A stretch of DNA of 64,000 nucleotides from Planotetraspora silvatica. Its GTDB lineage: Bacteria > Actinomycetota > Actinomycetes > Streptosporangiales > Streptosporangiaceae. Numbering within the stretch: the first letter of the stretch is position 1; every line of letters begins with the position of its first letter. Position numbers and translations under genes: made by a program. This document shows positions 1 to 7,781 of the stretch, piece after piece. The DNA lies in assembly GCF_016863315.1 (NCBI RefSeq), contig NZ_BOOQ01000027.1, positions 124,001 through 188,000 of the forward strand. The letters are read 5' to 3'. Under the pieces are notes generated by a model. It was not told the origin of the DNA. It worked only from the letters and a program-made list of their open reading frames with translations, and did not search any database.

Positions 1-782
1 CGCAGCTCGTCGCCGTACACGGCCGCGGCAGCGAACGCGTGGAGAGTCTCCATGTGCATGGTGATGTCGCCAGGGTCGAGGTGAGTCACATCGCCCGTGA
101 GCGCCTCTACGACACTGGTCGACTCGTCGTAGATCGTGAATCCATGCAACGGGAAGCCTGGCGCGGGGACCGTCCAGGGCACAACACCCACTCGGACATG
201 GGGCAGTGTCGACACCTGGGCTAACCTGTCGAGTTGGGCCAGCATCAACGATGGAGATCCCGGCCAGGTCCGTACCGCACCCTCAGTCAGCACGAACGCG
301 AACTCACGGTCGGCATCGAACAGGACAGCCTGGGCGCTCACCCGCGAGGCCGCCGCATTCGCTGCGTCATCCTCGTCAACATCACGGCCGACCGCCAGGG
401 CAAGCCGCGCGTACTCAGCAGTCTGGAGCAGGGCCGGAATCATCGCCGATTGGAAGGACACCACGCGTTGGGCCGAGCGAACCCGTGCAGCATCAGCCGC
501 CTCGCGCCCGGCTAGCCCGCTCTTCAGGCGTGCCACCTCGTCTCGAAGCCGCAGGAGCAGGTCATCCAGCCGTCCGCGATTCCGATCATCGAGCTCAAGG
601 GCAACTGAAAGCCGGTCGACAGTCTCCGGCGTCGGAAGAAGCTGCCCCGTCTCTATCCGCGAGATCGTAGGCTGAGCCACTCCTGCACGCTGTGCCAACT
701 CCTTGCCGGTCAGCTCCGCGCCCTTGCGTAACTGACGAAACAGCTCACCCAGCGCACGCAGCCGATCCCGCCGATCCTCCAT
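1..782 (-). CDS. XRE-family helix-turn-helix regulator with DUF5753 domain (3' end cut by window edge)
   Basis: The gene starts at the ATG at 780-782 on the minus strand and runs off the left edge, giving about 260 residues. Residues 8-65 form a Cro/C1-type helix-turn-helix (LRKGAELTGKELAQRAG, then QPTISRIETG). The rest matches DUF5753: SFQSAMIPALLQTAEYAR in the middle and RVGVVPWTVPAPGFPLHGF towards the end. Proteins of this class are abundant orphan regulators in actinomycetes and are usually paired with a small DUF397 protein. Any partner would lie off the left edge. The gene upstream is a KAP NTPase in the same orientation, about 240 bp away, so co-transcription is uncertain. Targets are unknown. 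Confidence 0.85.
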   Translation of the reverse strand, partial: MEDRRDRLRALGELFRQLRKGAELTGKELAQRAGVAQPTISRIETGQLLPTPETVDRLSVALELDDRNRGRLDDLLLRLRDEVARLKSGLAGREAADAARVRSAQRVVSFQSAMIPALLQTAEYARLALAVGRDVDEDDAANAAASRVSAQAVLFDADREFAFVLTEGAVRTWPGSPSLMLAQLDRLAQVSTLPHVRVGVVPWTVPAPGFPLHGFTIYDESTSVVEALTGDVTHLDPGDITMHMETLHAFAAAAVYGDEL

Positions 783-1022
783 CCGAGCGTTTTACCACGG
801 GGAACAATCATCGGAGCGACGATCGCAGGACGTAATGGCCGGCAGGCTCGCCGCGGCGTGGACGACGTCGAGTTCACTCGTGGCCGGACGGCAACTCTCG
901 CCACGCCCTCCGCCAAGGGATTCTCCAGGCCGGGCGGGTGGGCTAATTACTGAACAGGTAGTTTGACTCGCCGCCACGAAATTCTCTCCTGAGCCGCCAT
1001 AATCTAATCGAACCTCCCAGCA

Positions 1023-3071
1023 TTAAAACTCTTTAGGCCTCCACCCCTCTAGATACTTGTCTACAAGCTGGATGAGTGAGGTTTCGTCACCCATTGCGGT
1101 TACAGCAGCGTTCCGACAGCGGCGAATGTTTTCCTCGCCGCCGACAACCTCTTTCAGGATCCCCCATGCGATACGATCGCTAATATCTACAGCCCTGGAC
1201 CCCATGGTCTGCCTACGCGCTTGACTCACGGAAGTGGTCAGCAGTCTTGAAGCGAATTCCGGCTCATCAAGAAATGTCTCCGGAATAATCCAGATGCGAG
1301 GATCGTCATTAGCTCCGGCCCACCACATGAGCCGGAGGAGATCCCATTCATGCGCTAGATCGGTCGCGGCAGAAGATCGAACCTCTTCTCTGATCTCCTC
1401 TTCTAGCGATCTCCATTCGGCTTCCTCTACCAGCTTATGTCCTGCGTTCTCCTCATGACCGACCAACTTCAGCAGTATGAGCTTTGATGAATATTGATGC
1501 ACCCTCGGAAGTATGCTGCGAACTAATGCTAGAACCTGATCGGGTCCGCCCGTAGGCAGCAGGAGTCGGTAAACCACGCGGGAGACTACTAGATCCGGAC
1601 CAATATCGAAAAAACTTCTAGCCTGACGCCGAAGGCGTGGCAATTGGTTCAGGAGGACAACTATTGCCGCCGTGGGATCAACGCCAGAGAACTCTTCTTG
1701 ATGGGACTCCAGTGCGGCAACGATCGACTCAACTTGCGACGGCTCTAAATCACTAAGCGCCTGCGACAGGAAATCTTCGTCCTCGATATGCGCAAATAAT
1801 AACTCCGCCGCCACCGCACTTCTCATGCCTGAGGGCATGGACATCTGTAGATAAAACGAAAGCACATCAGAGTGGGCAACGCGACGTTCGCGAAGCCAGG
1901 TCGCTGCCGACTCCGTGCCATAGCTCTCGTTTATGCCGAGTCGGAGCTTTGAAGCTGGAAAGAGCCTTGTACAAATCGCGCGCAAAATTCCTTGATTCTG
2001 TTCATCCGAATCAACGAAGGCGCGGACCTGCTCGGTGTACTTCGGATCGTCGTGTGAGCCATAGGTAGGTGTTGTTAATCCGGGGGCTGCGGACGAGAGT
2101 AACGAAAAAGCATCCGGCAGGAATGTCCGCACTGCCTCTAATGCTAGAACATCCACGAGTTCTATTCGATCATCCAGTATCGACAGCACGGTGCGAAGCG
2201 GGCCGACATAACGTCGGACATCGCGAACGGTAGACAGAAGAGGCGCTATAATCTCGATAAAGACATCGGGCCATACGTCAGTCGAAAATCGAGAGTACTG
2301 AACATCTTGTATTACCTGATCCAGCTCGGCAAACAAAATTGCATGAAGCTCTATCGGTGCAATATTAGGGACATTAAACATCACCTGAACGATTTTTTCT
2401 AGATAGGCTCTACCGGGAAGCCCGTCTTCGTTCAACGCGAGTTCGACTCTTTGACGGTCAAACGACAGGATGTATACCAGGTTTGGGAATGCCCCGGTTA
2501 AGCGAACCATTCGAAGGACGTCCCGGATCTCTTGACCAGTAAGTCTATCGAGGTCGTCTAGAATTATAATCATCGGCTGTCCAAGATCCCTGAGCGCGTC
2601 CGCTAGCGCGTTCTTTTGCTCTTGAACGCCCCGGATCTGGCTCTCCTCCATAAACTTCCCCGCAGCGGCTGCGGTTTCGGCCGCGGCGCCTAAGGCAGTG
2701 CCTATGATCGGTACAACCTTAATGGGAGAGAATAGAGCACCGTACTTCTTTAACGAACCAGCAATCTTCTTTTGTTTCGGGTTCCCATACTCAAGCTGGC
2801 TTGCCATCTCGCCAAAGAAAAAATTGACGAGCTGATCAGTTCCCGAGAACAGCCATGGATTAAACTTCAAGACTTTAATTTCCTTGGCGGTCAACTCCTC
2901 TTCCATCATGTTAAGCATTGAGGTCTTTCCTGACCCCCAAGGACCCGTTACCGCAAAAACAAGACCATTTGGTGCCGTCGTCTGCCCAATCGCGGCCGCC
3001 CACTGGCATGCAATGGAACGACGACCCAGAATGTCGTTCTCGCTAGATACAGGCTCATCTCCGGTGATCAC
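1023..3071 (-). CDS. KAP family P-loop NTPase
   Basis: A 682-residue protein starting at GTG 3071, with a strong AGGAGGAGA ribosome site just upstream that decides the start. Residues 43-51 are a Walker A loop (GPWGSGKTS). The family's FNPWLFSG segment follows near residue 70, and a Walker B (IIILDDLDRL) lies near 170, which is the KAP (Kidins220/ARMS and PifA) layout. A hydrophobic stretch around residues 110-135 could be a membrane or packing segment. Known bacterial KAP proteins include the plasmid exclusion protein PifA and the QatA subunit of the Qat antiphage system. No qatB, qatC or qatD is visible here, so a defence role is only inferred. Third codon positions are visibly more A/T rich than in neighbouring genes, which suggests recent transfer. 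Confidence 0.88.
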   Translation of the reverse strand: MITGDEPVSSENDILGRRSIACQWAAAIGQTTAPNGLVFAVTGPWGSGKTSMLNMMEEELTAKEIKVLKFNPWLFSGTDQLVNFFFGEMASQLEYGNPKQKKIAGSLKKYGALFSPIKVVPIIGTALGAAAETAAAAGKFMEESQIRGVQEQKNALADALRDLGQPMIIILDDLDRLTGQEIRDVLRMVRLTGAFPNLVYILSFDRQRVELALNEDGLPGRAYLEKIVQVMFNVPNIAPIELHAILFAELDQVIQDVQYSRFSTDVWPDVFIEIIAPLLSTVRDVRRYVGPLRTVLSILDDRIELVDVLALEAVRTFLPDAFSLLSSAAPGLTTPTYGSHDDPKYTEQVRAFVDSDEQNQGILRAICTRLFPASKLRLGINESYGTESAATWLRERRVAHSDVLSFYLQMSMPSGMRSAVAAELLFAHIEDEDFLSQALSDLEPSQVESIVAALESHQEEFSGVDPTAAIVVLLNQLPRLRRQARSFFDIGPDLVVSRVVYRLLLPTGGPDQVLALVRSILPRVHQYSSKLILLKLVGHEENAGHKLVEEAEWRSLEEEIREEVRSSAATDLAHEWDLLRLMWWAGANDDPRIWIIPETFLDEPEFASRLLTTSVSQARRQTMGSRAVDISDRIAWGILKEVVGGEENIRRCRNAAVTAMGDETSLIQLVDKYLEGWRPKEF

Positions 3072-3172
3072 GTTCTCCTCCTATCGACGTACTCTGATCT
3101 CAGGTTTACAACCATACGAGGAGATCCGAAACTCTGAGCGTGTGTTGCCGAATTGTGCTTATAGAGATCAAG

Positions 3173-3191
3173 GGCGGCGCTCCGCGCCGCC
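3173..3191. other. Perfect GC hairpin between divergent genes
   Basis: GGCGGCGC, a TCC loop and GCGCCGCC form a perfect 8-bp stem. It lies in the 286-bp gap between the divergently transcribed KAP NTPase and the small membrane protein gene, so it is not an ordinary terminator for either. The remaining 100 bp to the right is very GC-rich with CGGCCG-type palindromes. I see no gene in the gap. Confidence 0.4.
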
Positions 3192-3357
3192 TCGCGACCC
3201 TACGCCCGCTCGGCGGCCGGGCATGCGGCCTGGGGGCCGGTCCCGGCCGCCGGCGACTCGGGCGCGTGCGATGGTGAACTTGCTCTAGACGCAAGGCTGG
3301 ACTCGTGCGCGCAGATCTGCAACGCTGATCTTTCATCGGGGCTGCTCGCATACACCA

Positions 3358-3765
3358 ATGTCGCACTTCGCGGAAGACGCTATTTGCATGGATTCAGACA
3401 GCGAAGACGGGCCCGGAACTTCGTCACGCGCGGAGGCTGCCGCACGGTTCAGGGATGCACTTTACGACAGGACTTTAGCGTCCATCCCCGTGGATCTGGC
3501 GGCACGAGTTGCTGAGGCTTCAGTCGCAACTCAGCTTCTCGTCAACCAAGTAGCAGTCCGAGTAGCCGTCGACACACAGCGACGAGTCACGCGGCGCACG
3601 GTCAGAGAGCTCTCTGTCCTCTGGGTAATTGGCGTCGTGCCAGCTGCCTGGTCTCGTTCACTGGCTTACTTCATCTACGTTCTCGCTGGGGGCCTGGCCT
3701 TTGTCATCGCTGCCTATTGGTGGTCGGTGCATGAGCTCAAGAAACGTGGCACGGTGAGCGAATGA
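3358..3765 (+). CDS. Small C-terminally anchored membrane protein, unknown function
   Basis: A 135-residue protein. Residues 1-85 are soluble and mostly helical, with an amphipathic stretch around IPVDLAARVAEASVATQLL. A single membrane segment near 100-122 (LAYFIYVLAGGLAFVIAAYWW) is followed by a short charged tail. An alternative start is the ATG at 3388 (MDSDSEDG), because no clear ribosome site decides the first. The gene ends only five bases before a copy of the dispersed structured repeat described at 3770. I do not recognise the family. Its place beside the KAP NTPase suggests a cargo gene of the accessory region. Confidence 0.6.
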   Translation: MSHFAEDAICMDSDSEDGPGTSSRAEAAARFRDALYDRTLASIPVDLAARVAEASVATQLLVNQVAVRVAVDTQRRVTRRTVRELSVLWVIGVVPAAWSRSLAYFIYVLAGGLAFVIAAYWWSVHELKKRGTVSE

Positions 3766-3769
3766 TTGT

Positions 3770-4040
3770 GCCTCCGGCGGGGGCCTCCAACTCCGGGATG
3801 ATCGCTAGGGCAGGGAGGGTCCGCGGGTGGCTGAGGCAGGGCCCGCGCATCCCTCCTGCCATCGACCCAGGCAGAGCCCAGCAGACCGACTCCTCCGGCG
3901 AAAGCCCGTCTGTGCCTGTTGGCGTCCAATGGCCGAGGAACGGCGAGTGGCCGACGTACACGCGAAGACGGGCTTGCACCTGCGTCACCGGCCCGCTGTC
4001 GCTTCGCGATGGGTCGACGGCATACGGGATGCGCGGACGG
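3770..4040 (+). repeat. Dispersed structured repeat, copy A (complete)
   Basis: The copy begins with GCCTCCGGCGGGGGCCTC and a CTCCGGGATGATCGC box, followed by the core. The 5' arm (3844-3868) and 3' arm (4011-4035) are inverted repeats of each other with 21 of 25 positions matching. The outer ten bases (CGCGCATCCC with GGGATGCGCG) differ completely from copies B and C but still pair. The inner stem TCGACCC with GGGTCGA is shared by all three complete copies. An internal hairpin CTGTCGC-TTC-GCGATGG lies at 3996-4012. The conserved line between the arms reads CAGGCAGAGCCCAGCAGACC. No convincing protein is encoded, since reading frames differ between copies. Confidence 0.75.
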
Positions 4041-4587
4041 GGGAGGAGCGTGCGGTTCCGCACGAGCATCAGGCCGTGCGGGATATGCGCTGGATGATCT
4101 TTCGCGCCGATGCTCATCCTTATTCAGGAGACGTAGGCGCAGCTCATCGATATCGCGTAGCTGACAACCTCGGTTACCTGTAGAACCGTCGGCAGTGCTA
4201 GTCCGGGCCGTTCTGGCTTTCGCGACGGAAGGCGCGTGAGGTACTCCTGATCGGTCGCCGAGGGAGACGCCGGCGGATCCTTGCTCGTCACCGCGCGGAC
4301 GTCCTCTTACTGCAACGCTGGATGCATCACCCGATTGGAGCCGCAAAGCCTGGCTCCCTGGCCAGTAGCAGGAGCGACAGGGCCGACCGCATCGTCAGCT
4401 CATGGCCGGTTTATGTGGTTCTACTGCGACACGTTCGGGTCTGCCGTGCCAACGACGGAGGAACTCCCCCTGCTCTGATCACCGAGGACACCCTGTCCCA
4501 TCTCATCGGCGACGGCGCCGCACAGTACGCGCAGCAGCAGCGACACCCCGTGCTGTAGAGAAGACTGTCCTTGAGATCGTCGCGAAC

Positions 4588-5049
4588 GTGACAACGGACG
4601 GCTGGAAAGCCACTGTCGCTCAGCGATCTTCCGATCTCCTCGGTAGCGCCCTTTGGGATGAAGTTCGCACAGCACGGCACTCTGACTGCGCCCCGCTGGC
4701 TGCAGCTGCTCGCAAGCTTCTAGAAGCACAGGACCAAACCCACGCTCTCGTTGCCGACATACTGGTGGGCAAATCGCCTGCCGACAGGGTGGGGAGATGT
4801 CTCGTAGAACTCCTCCGGAACTATGCCACGAAGATCCCGATCCCAGGCGAGCAGATCTTTGAGGTCTCCGCTCGGGCTCTCCGGATCATGGGCATTTACC
4901 GATGCACTGTCGCTGGCGAACTGAACCGGTGTGAATGCCTTGCCGATCTTGTTCAAGCTGTCGGGAAGGACAAGCTCAAAGAGGTGATCTCCATCGGCCT
5001 GGACGATTGGGCCGACAAGATTCCGCGGCCCGCCGTCGATCGGCCGTGA
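4588..5049 (+). CDS. Hypothetical helical protein, start uncertain
   Basis: The 153-residue product from GTG 4588 is mostly helical (SSDLLGSALWDEVRTAR, LAAAARKLLEAQDQTHALVADILVG, ADRVGRCLVELLRNYA) and has no recognised domain. The frame stays open upstream to an ATG at 4402, but the extra 62 residues are arginine-rich and look non-coding except for a KTVLEIVANV segment just before the GTG, so the true start may lie slightly upstream. The 540 bp before it contain only repeat copy A and, in another frame, a short open end (ITEDTLSHLIGDGAAQYAQQ, stop at 4558) that may be the tail of a lost gene. Function is unknown. Confidence 0.45.
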   Translation: MTTDGWKATVAQRSSDLLGSALWDEVRTARHSDCAPLAAAARKLLEAQDQTHALVADILVGKSPADRVGRCLVELLRNYATKIPIPGEQIFEVSARALRIMGIYRCTVAGELNRCECLADLVQAVGKDKLKEVISIGLDDWADKIPRPAVDRP

Positions 5050-5089
5050 GCCAGTCAGGCTGCTCTCGGGCCATTAGCGGGCCCTTGTC

Positions 5090-6106
5090 TCATTGAATGT
5101 CGTCGTAAAGCAGGACCCGCGCAGGCCGGTCCGTTCTGGAGTTCCCGCGTTGGGAGAGGCGATGCTTGGCGACATTGTAGGCCCAGGCGTGCGTAGCGAC
5201 CTTCTTTTCTACACCGAAGTGCTTCCCAGTCGCTGCATCGAGTACCCGATGATACTCCTCTTGTAGATTCCAAGAGGATTCAGAGAAGTCGGTTTCAGTC
5301 CAGTCGTATAGGTGTCGCAATTCAAATTTTACCGCGGCGATGAAATCCATTTCCGAGCGGTCGTGTTTTTCTGTTCGGGAGCCGAGTGCGCGCATCCAAT
5401 CTTTGACATTTTCGGGGGCTTGCTCCCACTTGCTTCCTGAGTCTCTCATTTCTGCATAGTCAACCCAAGCCCAGAAAGCCTCCGCATCCGCGATATCCGG
5501 AGCCTGGCTGTGATGTTCCTGACACAAAAACGCGAAGTTGCGGACGTTCATCGAACCGCCCAGGGCGGTGGGAACGACGTGGGCGCGCTCGACCTTAGTC
5601 TTCCAGCACACCAGGCAACACGCCGCGTCCATTCCGAGGTACTCGGCGATCGCGTCTCTAGAAGGGGGAGTTCTACGGGCGGCGGTATCTATCTCCCTCG
5701 GTCGGACGGGCAGGAGATCCACGTCGTACCAGAAGCCGTTCTCGCCCTCCGGGTAGGAAATATCGAGTCGCTCAGGGATGTCGTCTAACTGCTTCTGTTT
5801 ATTCCGCACCCTGTATATCGGTGTAGTGATCTCGGTTAGGTATGGGAAAAGCATATCGAGCAAAAAGTGCCGCATTATCTCCCATGAGTCGTGGTCGTAG
5901 CCGCCAATGTCGTTCTTGTGGCCCTGGACTCTGAGGTGGAGGAGGCGTGGTGCACCAGGTCTGGTCCGTTCGGCCATCTGCGCTACTTTGAATATGCGCT
6001 GTGCGCAGCGTTCAAAGTTTTCATACACGGCCATGTCGTGGTAGAGAAGAACGCTCTTTGGCTGTTGGCTCTGGCGAGGTGAGGCCTTACGCGTCTTCTT
6101 AGGCAT
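5090..6106 (-). CDS. HNH-type endonuclease domain protein
   Basis: A 338-residue protein. The central region (about residues 160-210) has an HNH-like beta-beta-alpha metal motif: CCLVCWKTKVERAHVVPTA, then NVRNFAFLCQEHH, with two cysteine pairs framing the AHVVP histidine and the terminal HH. The N-terminal 150 residues are basic then mixed (QRIFKVAQMAERTRPG), and the C-terminal third is helical and aromatic; I recognise neither. Base composition is clearly lower in GC than in neighbours, as for the KAP NTPase, so both probably arrived together. Such HNH proteins occur in restriction and antiphage systems, but no partner gene confirms that here. The start is the ATG at 6106. Confidence 0.75.
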   Translation of the reverse strand: MPKKTRKASPRQSQQPKSVLLYHDMAVYENFERCAQRIFKVAQMAERTRPGAPRLLHLRVQGHKNDIGGYDHDSWEIMRHFLLDMLFPYLTEITTPIYRVRNKQKQLDDIPERLDISYPEGENGFWYDVDLLPVRPREIDTAARRTPPSRDAIAEYLGMDAACCLVCWKTKVERAHVVPTALGGSMNVRNFAFLCQEHHSQAPDIADAEAFWAWVDYAEMRDSGSKWEQAPENVKDWMRALGSRTEKHDRSEMDFIAAVKFELRHLYDWTETDFSESSWNLQEEYHRVLDAATGKHFGVEKKVATHAWAYNVAKHRLSQRGNSRTDRPARVLLYDDIQ

Positions 6107-6291
6107 GTATCCCTCCGCTGTTGCGCAGAGTTAGATGATGCCAGACGGCTCTGACAAAATCCTGCTGATACCCAGTGGGTGGCGGTCAGCCCTTGGGGCG
6201 TCGGCATTTGATCGGCTGCGCCAATCGAGGTAGGCGATCGGAAGGAGAGGAGCACGCAGGGGCGCCCGTCGCGGATCGTGTCTCGGCCACC

Positions 6292-6397
6292 GTGCCATTG
6301 CCGTGCCATTCGACGGCAAGCAGCGGCTCCGTATGGCGATCCGAAGCGCTGATGACATGGGCGAACGGCATGATCACCGTGCCATTAGCGTGCCATT
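6292..6397 (+). repeat. Phased GTGCCATT repeats next to tRNA attachment site (left)
   Basis: Four copies of GTGCCATT occur as two pairs, at 6292 and 6303 and at 6379 and 6390. Members of each pair are 11 bp apart, one helical turn. The same pattern recurs at 15858-15999 before the second attachment-site copy. Position and phasing suggest arm-type binding sites for a tyrosine integrase or an excisionase. The stretch 6107-6480 holds no gene. Confidence 0.6.
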
Positions 6398-6480
6398 AGG
6401 CGGCGCCCGAGCTGGTCAGTGGGGGAGGGCCGGCTAGGTAGACCCGCAGTTCAGCGCGCCGCAAGTAGCGCGCTTGGCTC

Positions 6481-6525
6481 CTTACAAGCGAGGGGTCACT
6501 GGTTCGAACCCAGTACCGCCCACCA
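6481..6525 (+). other. Attachment site: 3' half of tRNA-Val(TAC), left copy
   Basis: The 45 bases run from the anticodon loop CTTACAA (anticodon TAC) through GCGAG, the T-arm GGTTCGAACCC and the 3' acceptor strand ACCGCCCACCA. The bases to the left do not complete an anticodon stem, D-arm or GGGCGGT acceptor strand, so this is not a functional tRNA. It is the segment that actinomycete integrases recombine into tRNA genes. A second copy lies at 16084. Homology between the two sites extends about 100 bp on either side, including the phased repeats and an integrase tail. Confidence 0.8.
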
Positions 6526-6581
6526 GGCAAAACGCGCCTTCTCTGATCTTGCTTTCCCGGGCTGAGTGACGAACTGAGTGA

Positions 6582-6700
6582 CTATGCCTCGGAGAGGCAG
6601 TTGATCTTCTCTAGGTCCCGCAGAAGCACCAGGCGGATCTTCTTGCGGTAGGTAGTCTCGGTGACCACCGTGTTCTGGTGGCCGGTGGGCATGAGGTTGT
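6582..6700 (-). pseudogene. Tyrosine integrase C-terminal remnant adjoining the attachment site
   Basis: The minus strand encodes GHQNTVVTETTYRKKIRLVL followed by DLEKINCLSEA and a stop at 6582. GHxxT and TYRK correspond to the last catalytic histidine region and the nucleophilic tyrosine of AICE tyrosine recombinases. Everything upstream of about 6700 in this frame loses similarity, so only the last 40 residues survive. Its stop lies 57 bp from the tRNA fragment, the usual integrase-to-att arrangement. Confidence 0.7.
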
Positions 6701-6739
6701 GCCGATCTGATGGCAGCGTCCGGCATGGAATCGCCTTGT

Positions 6740-6997
6740 TCACGGATCGCCAGTGGTCGGGGGAGGAGCGGGCAATCTGCATGCTTCCGAGGGCGCGTCC
6801 GGCTCGCCGTGTTCGATCTCATATAGGCACTCTCCGCAGGGTGACGCATCATCGTCATCGAATGCGCCCCCAGGATGCTCACGCCAGTCGTGGCCACATG
6901 CGGGGCAATCGCCGTAGAAACGTATGCGACCCTGCCAACGCCGGAATATGTTCACCGCGACATGATGCCTCCTCCCTGTGATCCCAGGTCGCTTCAT
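6740..6997 (-). CDS. Small zinc-ribbon protein
   Basis: An 85-residue protein with two cysteine knuckles, CPACGHDW and CGECLYEIEHG, separated by an acidic FDDDDAS segment and preceded by a basic N-terminus (NIFRRWQGRIRFYGD). This looks like a single treble-clef or ribbon zinc site. The ATG at 6997 overlaps the TGA of the upstream integrase remnant (ATGA), implying translational coupling, so the gene probably sat downstream of the integrase in the parent element. A GTG fifteen codons in is an alternative start. I recall similar small proteins in actinomycetes but cannot assign a role. Confidence 0.6.
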   Translation of the reverse strand: MKRPGITGRRHHVAVNIFRRWQGRIRFYGDCPACGHDWREHPGGAFDDDDASPCGECLYEIEHGEPDAPSEACRLPAPPPTTGDP

Positions 6998-7203
6998 GAG
7001 AAGAAGAGGTCATCCATGGTCTCGGCACCCTGCATGAGCACGGGCCGGATCTGCTTGCGGTAGACGGTCTCGGTGACGACCGTATTCCGGTGGCCGGCGA
7101 GGCGGGAGATGTCCTCGATCGGGACGCCGGAGTCTGACAGCAGCGAGACGAAGCTGTCCCGCATTTCGCGGGGGGACCAGTCTTTGCCGGGCAAGCCGGC
7201 CGC
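6994..7203 (-). pseudogene. Tyrosine integrase C-terminal remnant fused behind rep
   Basis: The frame from about 7203 reads AGLPGKDWSPREMRDSFVSL, then LSDSGVPIEDISRLAGHRNT, then VVTETVYRKQIRPVL, ending DDLFFS at 6994. It contains the catalytic R (REMRDSF), HxxT (GHRNT) and Y (VYRK) segments of a tyrosine recombinase but none of the N-terminal 300 or so residues. Its 5' edge abuts the truncated rep gene out of frame, so a deletion removed the 3' part of rep, whatever lay between, and the front of int. Confidence 0.75.
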
Positions 7204-7664
7204 CCGTGTTCACACGTCCGGTCCCGGTTGCGGGGACGGCAGGCTCGCACGGTCCCGCTCGTCTCGCGTCGGGTGTGGACCTGCCCGAAGGACGGGGCCA
7301 TCAAGGTGACGAATGCCCGCGGATGAGCGCTGACCGTCTCCGGTATTCCTTTGCCGCCGGACAGGCCCGCGCGGATCAGGTGGAAGGTGTCGGCGCGGTA
7401 GACCTCTGAGCAGGCCGGGCAGACCGATACGCGCCGGTTGCCGCAGGCGACCAGGAGGTGCCCGCCGGGTTCGTCGGTGGTGGTGTAGGTGTGCAGCGCC
7501 TCGCCCGTGCTCGCGTCAACGACCGTCGAGTCGCCGGTGAGGTGGATCGGGTGGGCGCAGCCGCCTGTTGCGGCGACCATCTGCCGCCATCGTTGGTAGC
7601 CCGGCGCGTTGACGACCCGCACGAGGTCGGTCATCCATTCCGGGTGTTCGTTGCCAGCGTTCAT
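7199..7664 (-). pseudogene. Truncated RepSA-type replication initiator of an AICE
   Basis: From ATG 7664 (ribosome site GGAAGGTGG) about 155 residues match the N-terminus of pSAM2-type replication initiators: WRQMVAATGGCAHPIHLTG, a GGHLLVACGNRR segment, the zinc-like CPACSEVYRADTFHL and HPRAFVTLMAPSFGQVHTRR. After TCEHGR the similarity stops at about 7200 and the sequence becomes integrase in another frame. Rep would initiate rolling-circle-type replication of the excised element. This copy lacks the catalytic half, so it is dead. It is divergent from the GntR regulator gene. Confidence 0.75.
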
Positions 7665-7700
7665 GATCAACCACCACCTTCCCGCGATCGCAGTACCACT

Positions 7701-7748
7701 TGTAGTACATGTTGACTTACTTTGATCTGCTCGTCAACCTGTAGTACA
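7701..7748. promoter_or_regulatory. Paired TGTAGTACA operator in the rep/korSA intergenic region
   Basis: Two copies of the near-palindrome TGTAGTACA lie at 7701-7709 and 7740-7748, 39 bp apart, embedded in CACTTGTAGTACATG and CTGTAGTACAAGTAG. They lie between the divergent rep remnant and the GntR gene, where KorSA-like regulators repress both promoters. The assignment rests on position and symmetry. Confidence 0.55.
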
Positions 7749-7781
7749 AGTAGTGCTGAGAAAAGTTCGGGGAAGGAAGTC

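Noticed and set aside
3714-4346. Long minus-strand open frame across repeat copy A
   Set aside because: Its frame is not shared by copies B and C, so the openness comes from GC-rich composition and not from a gene.
6430-6525. A complete tRNA gene
   Set aside because: Only the anticodon loop to CCA end is present. The preceding bases cannot form the anticodon stem, D-arm or GGGCGGT acceptor strand, at either copy.
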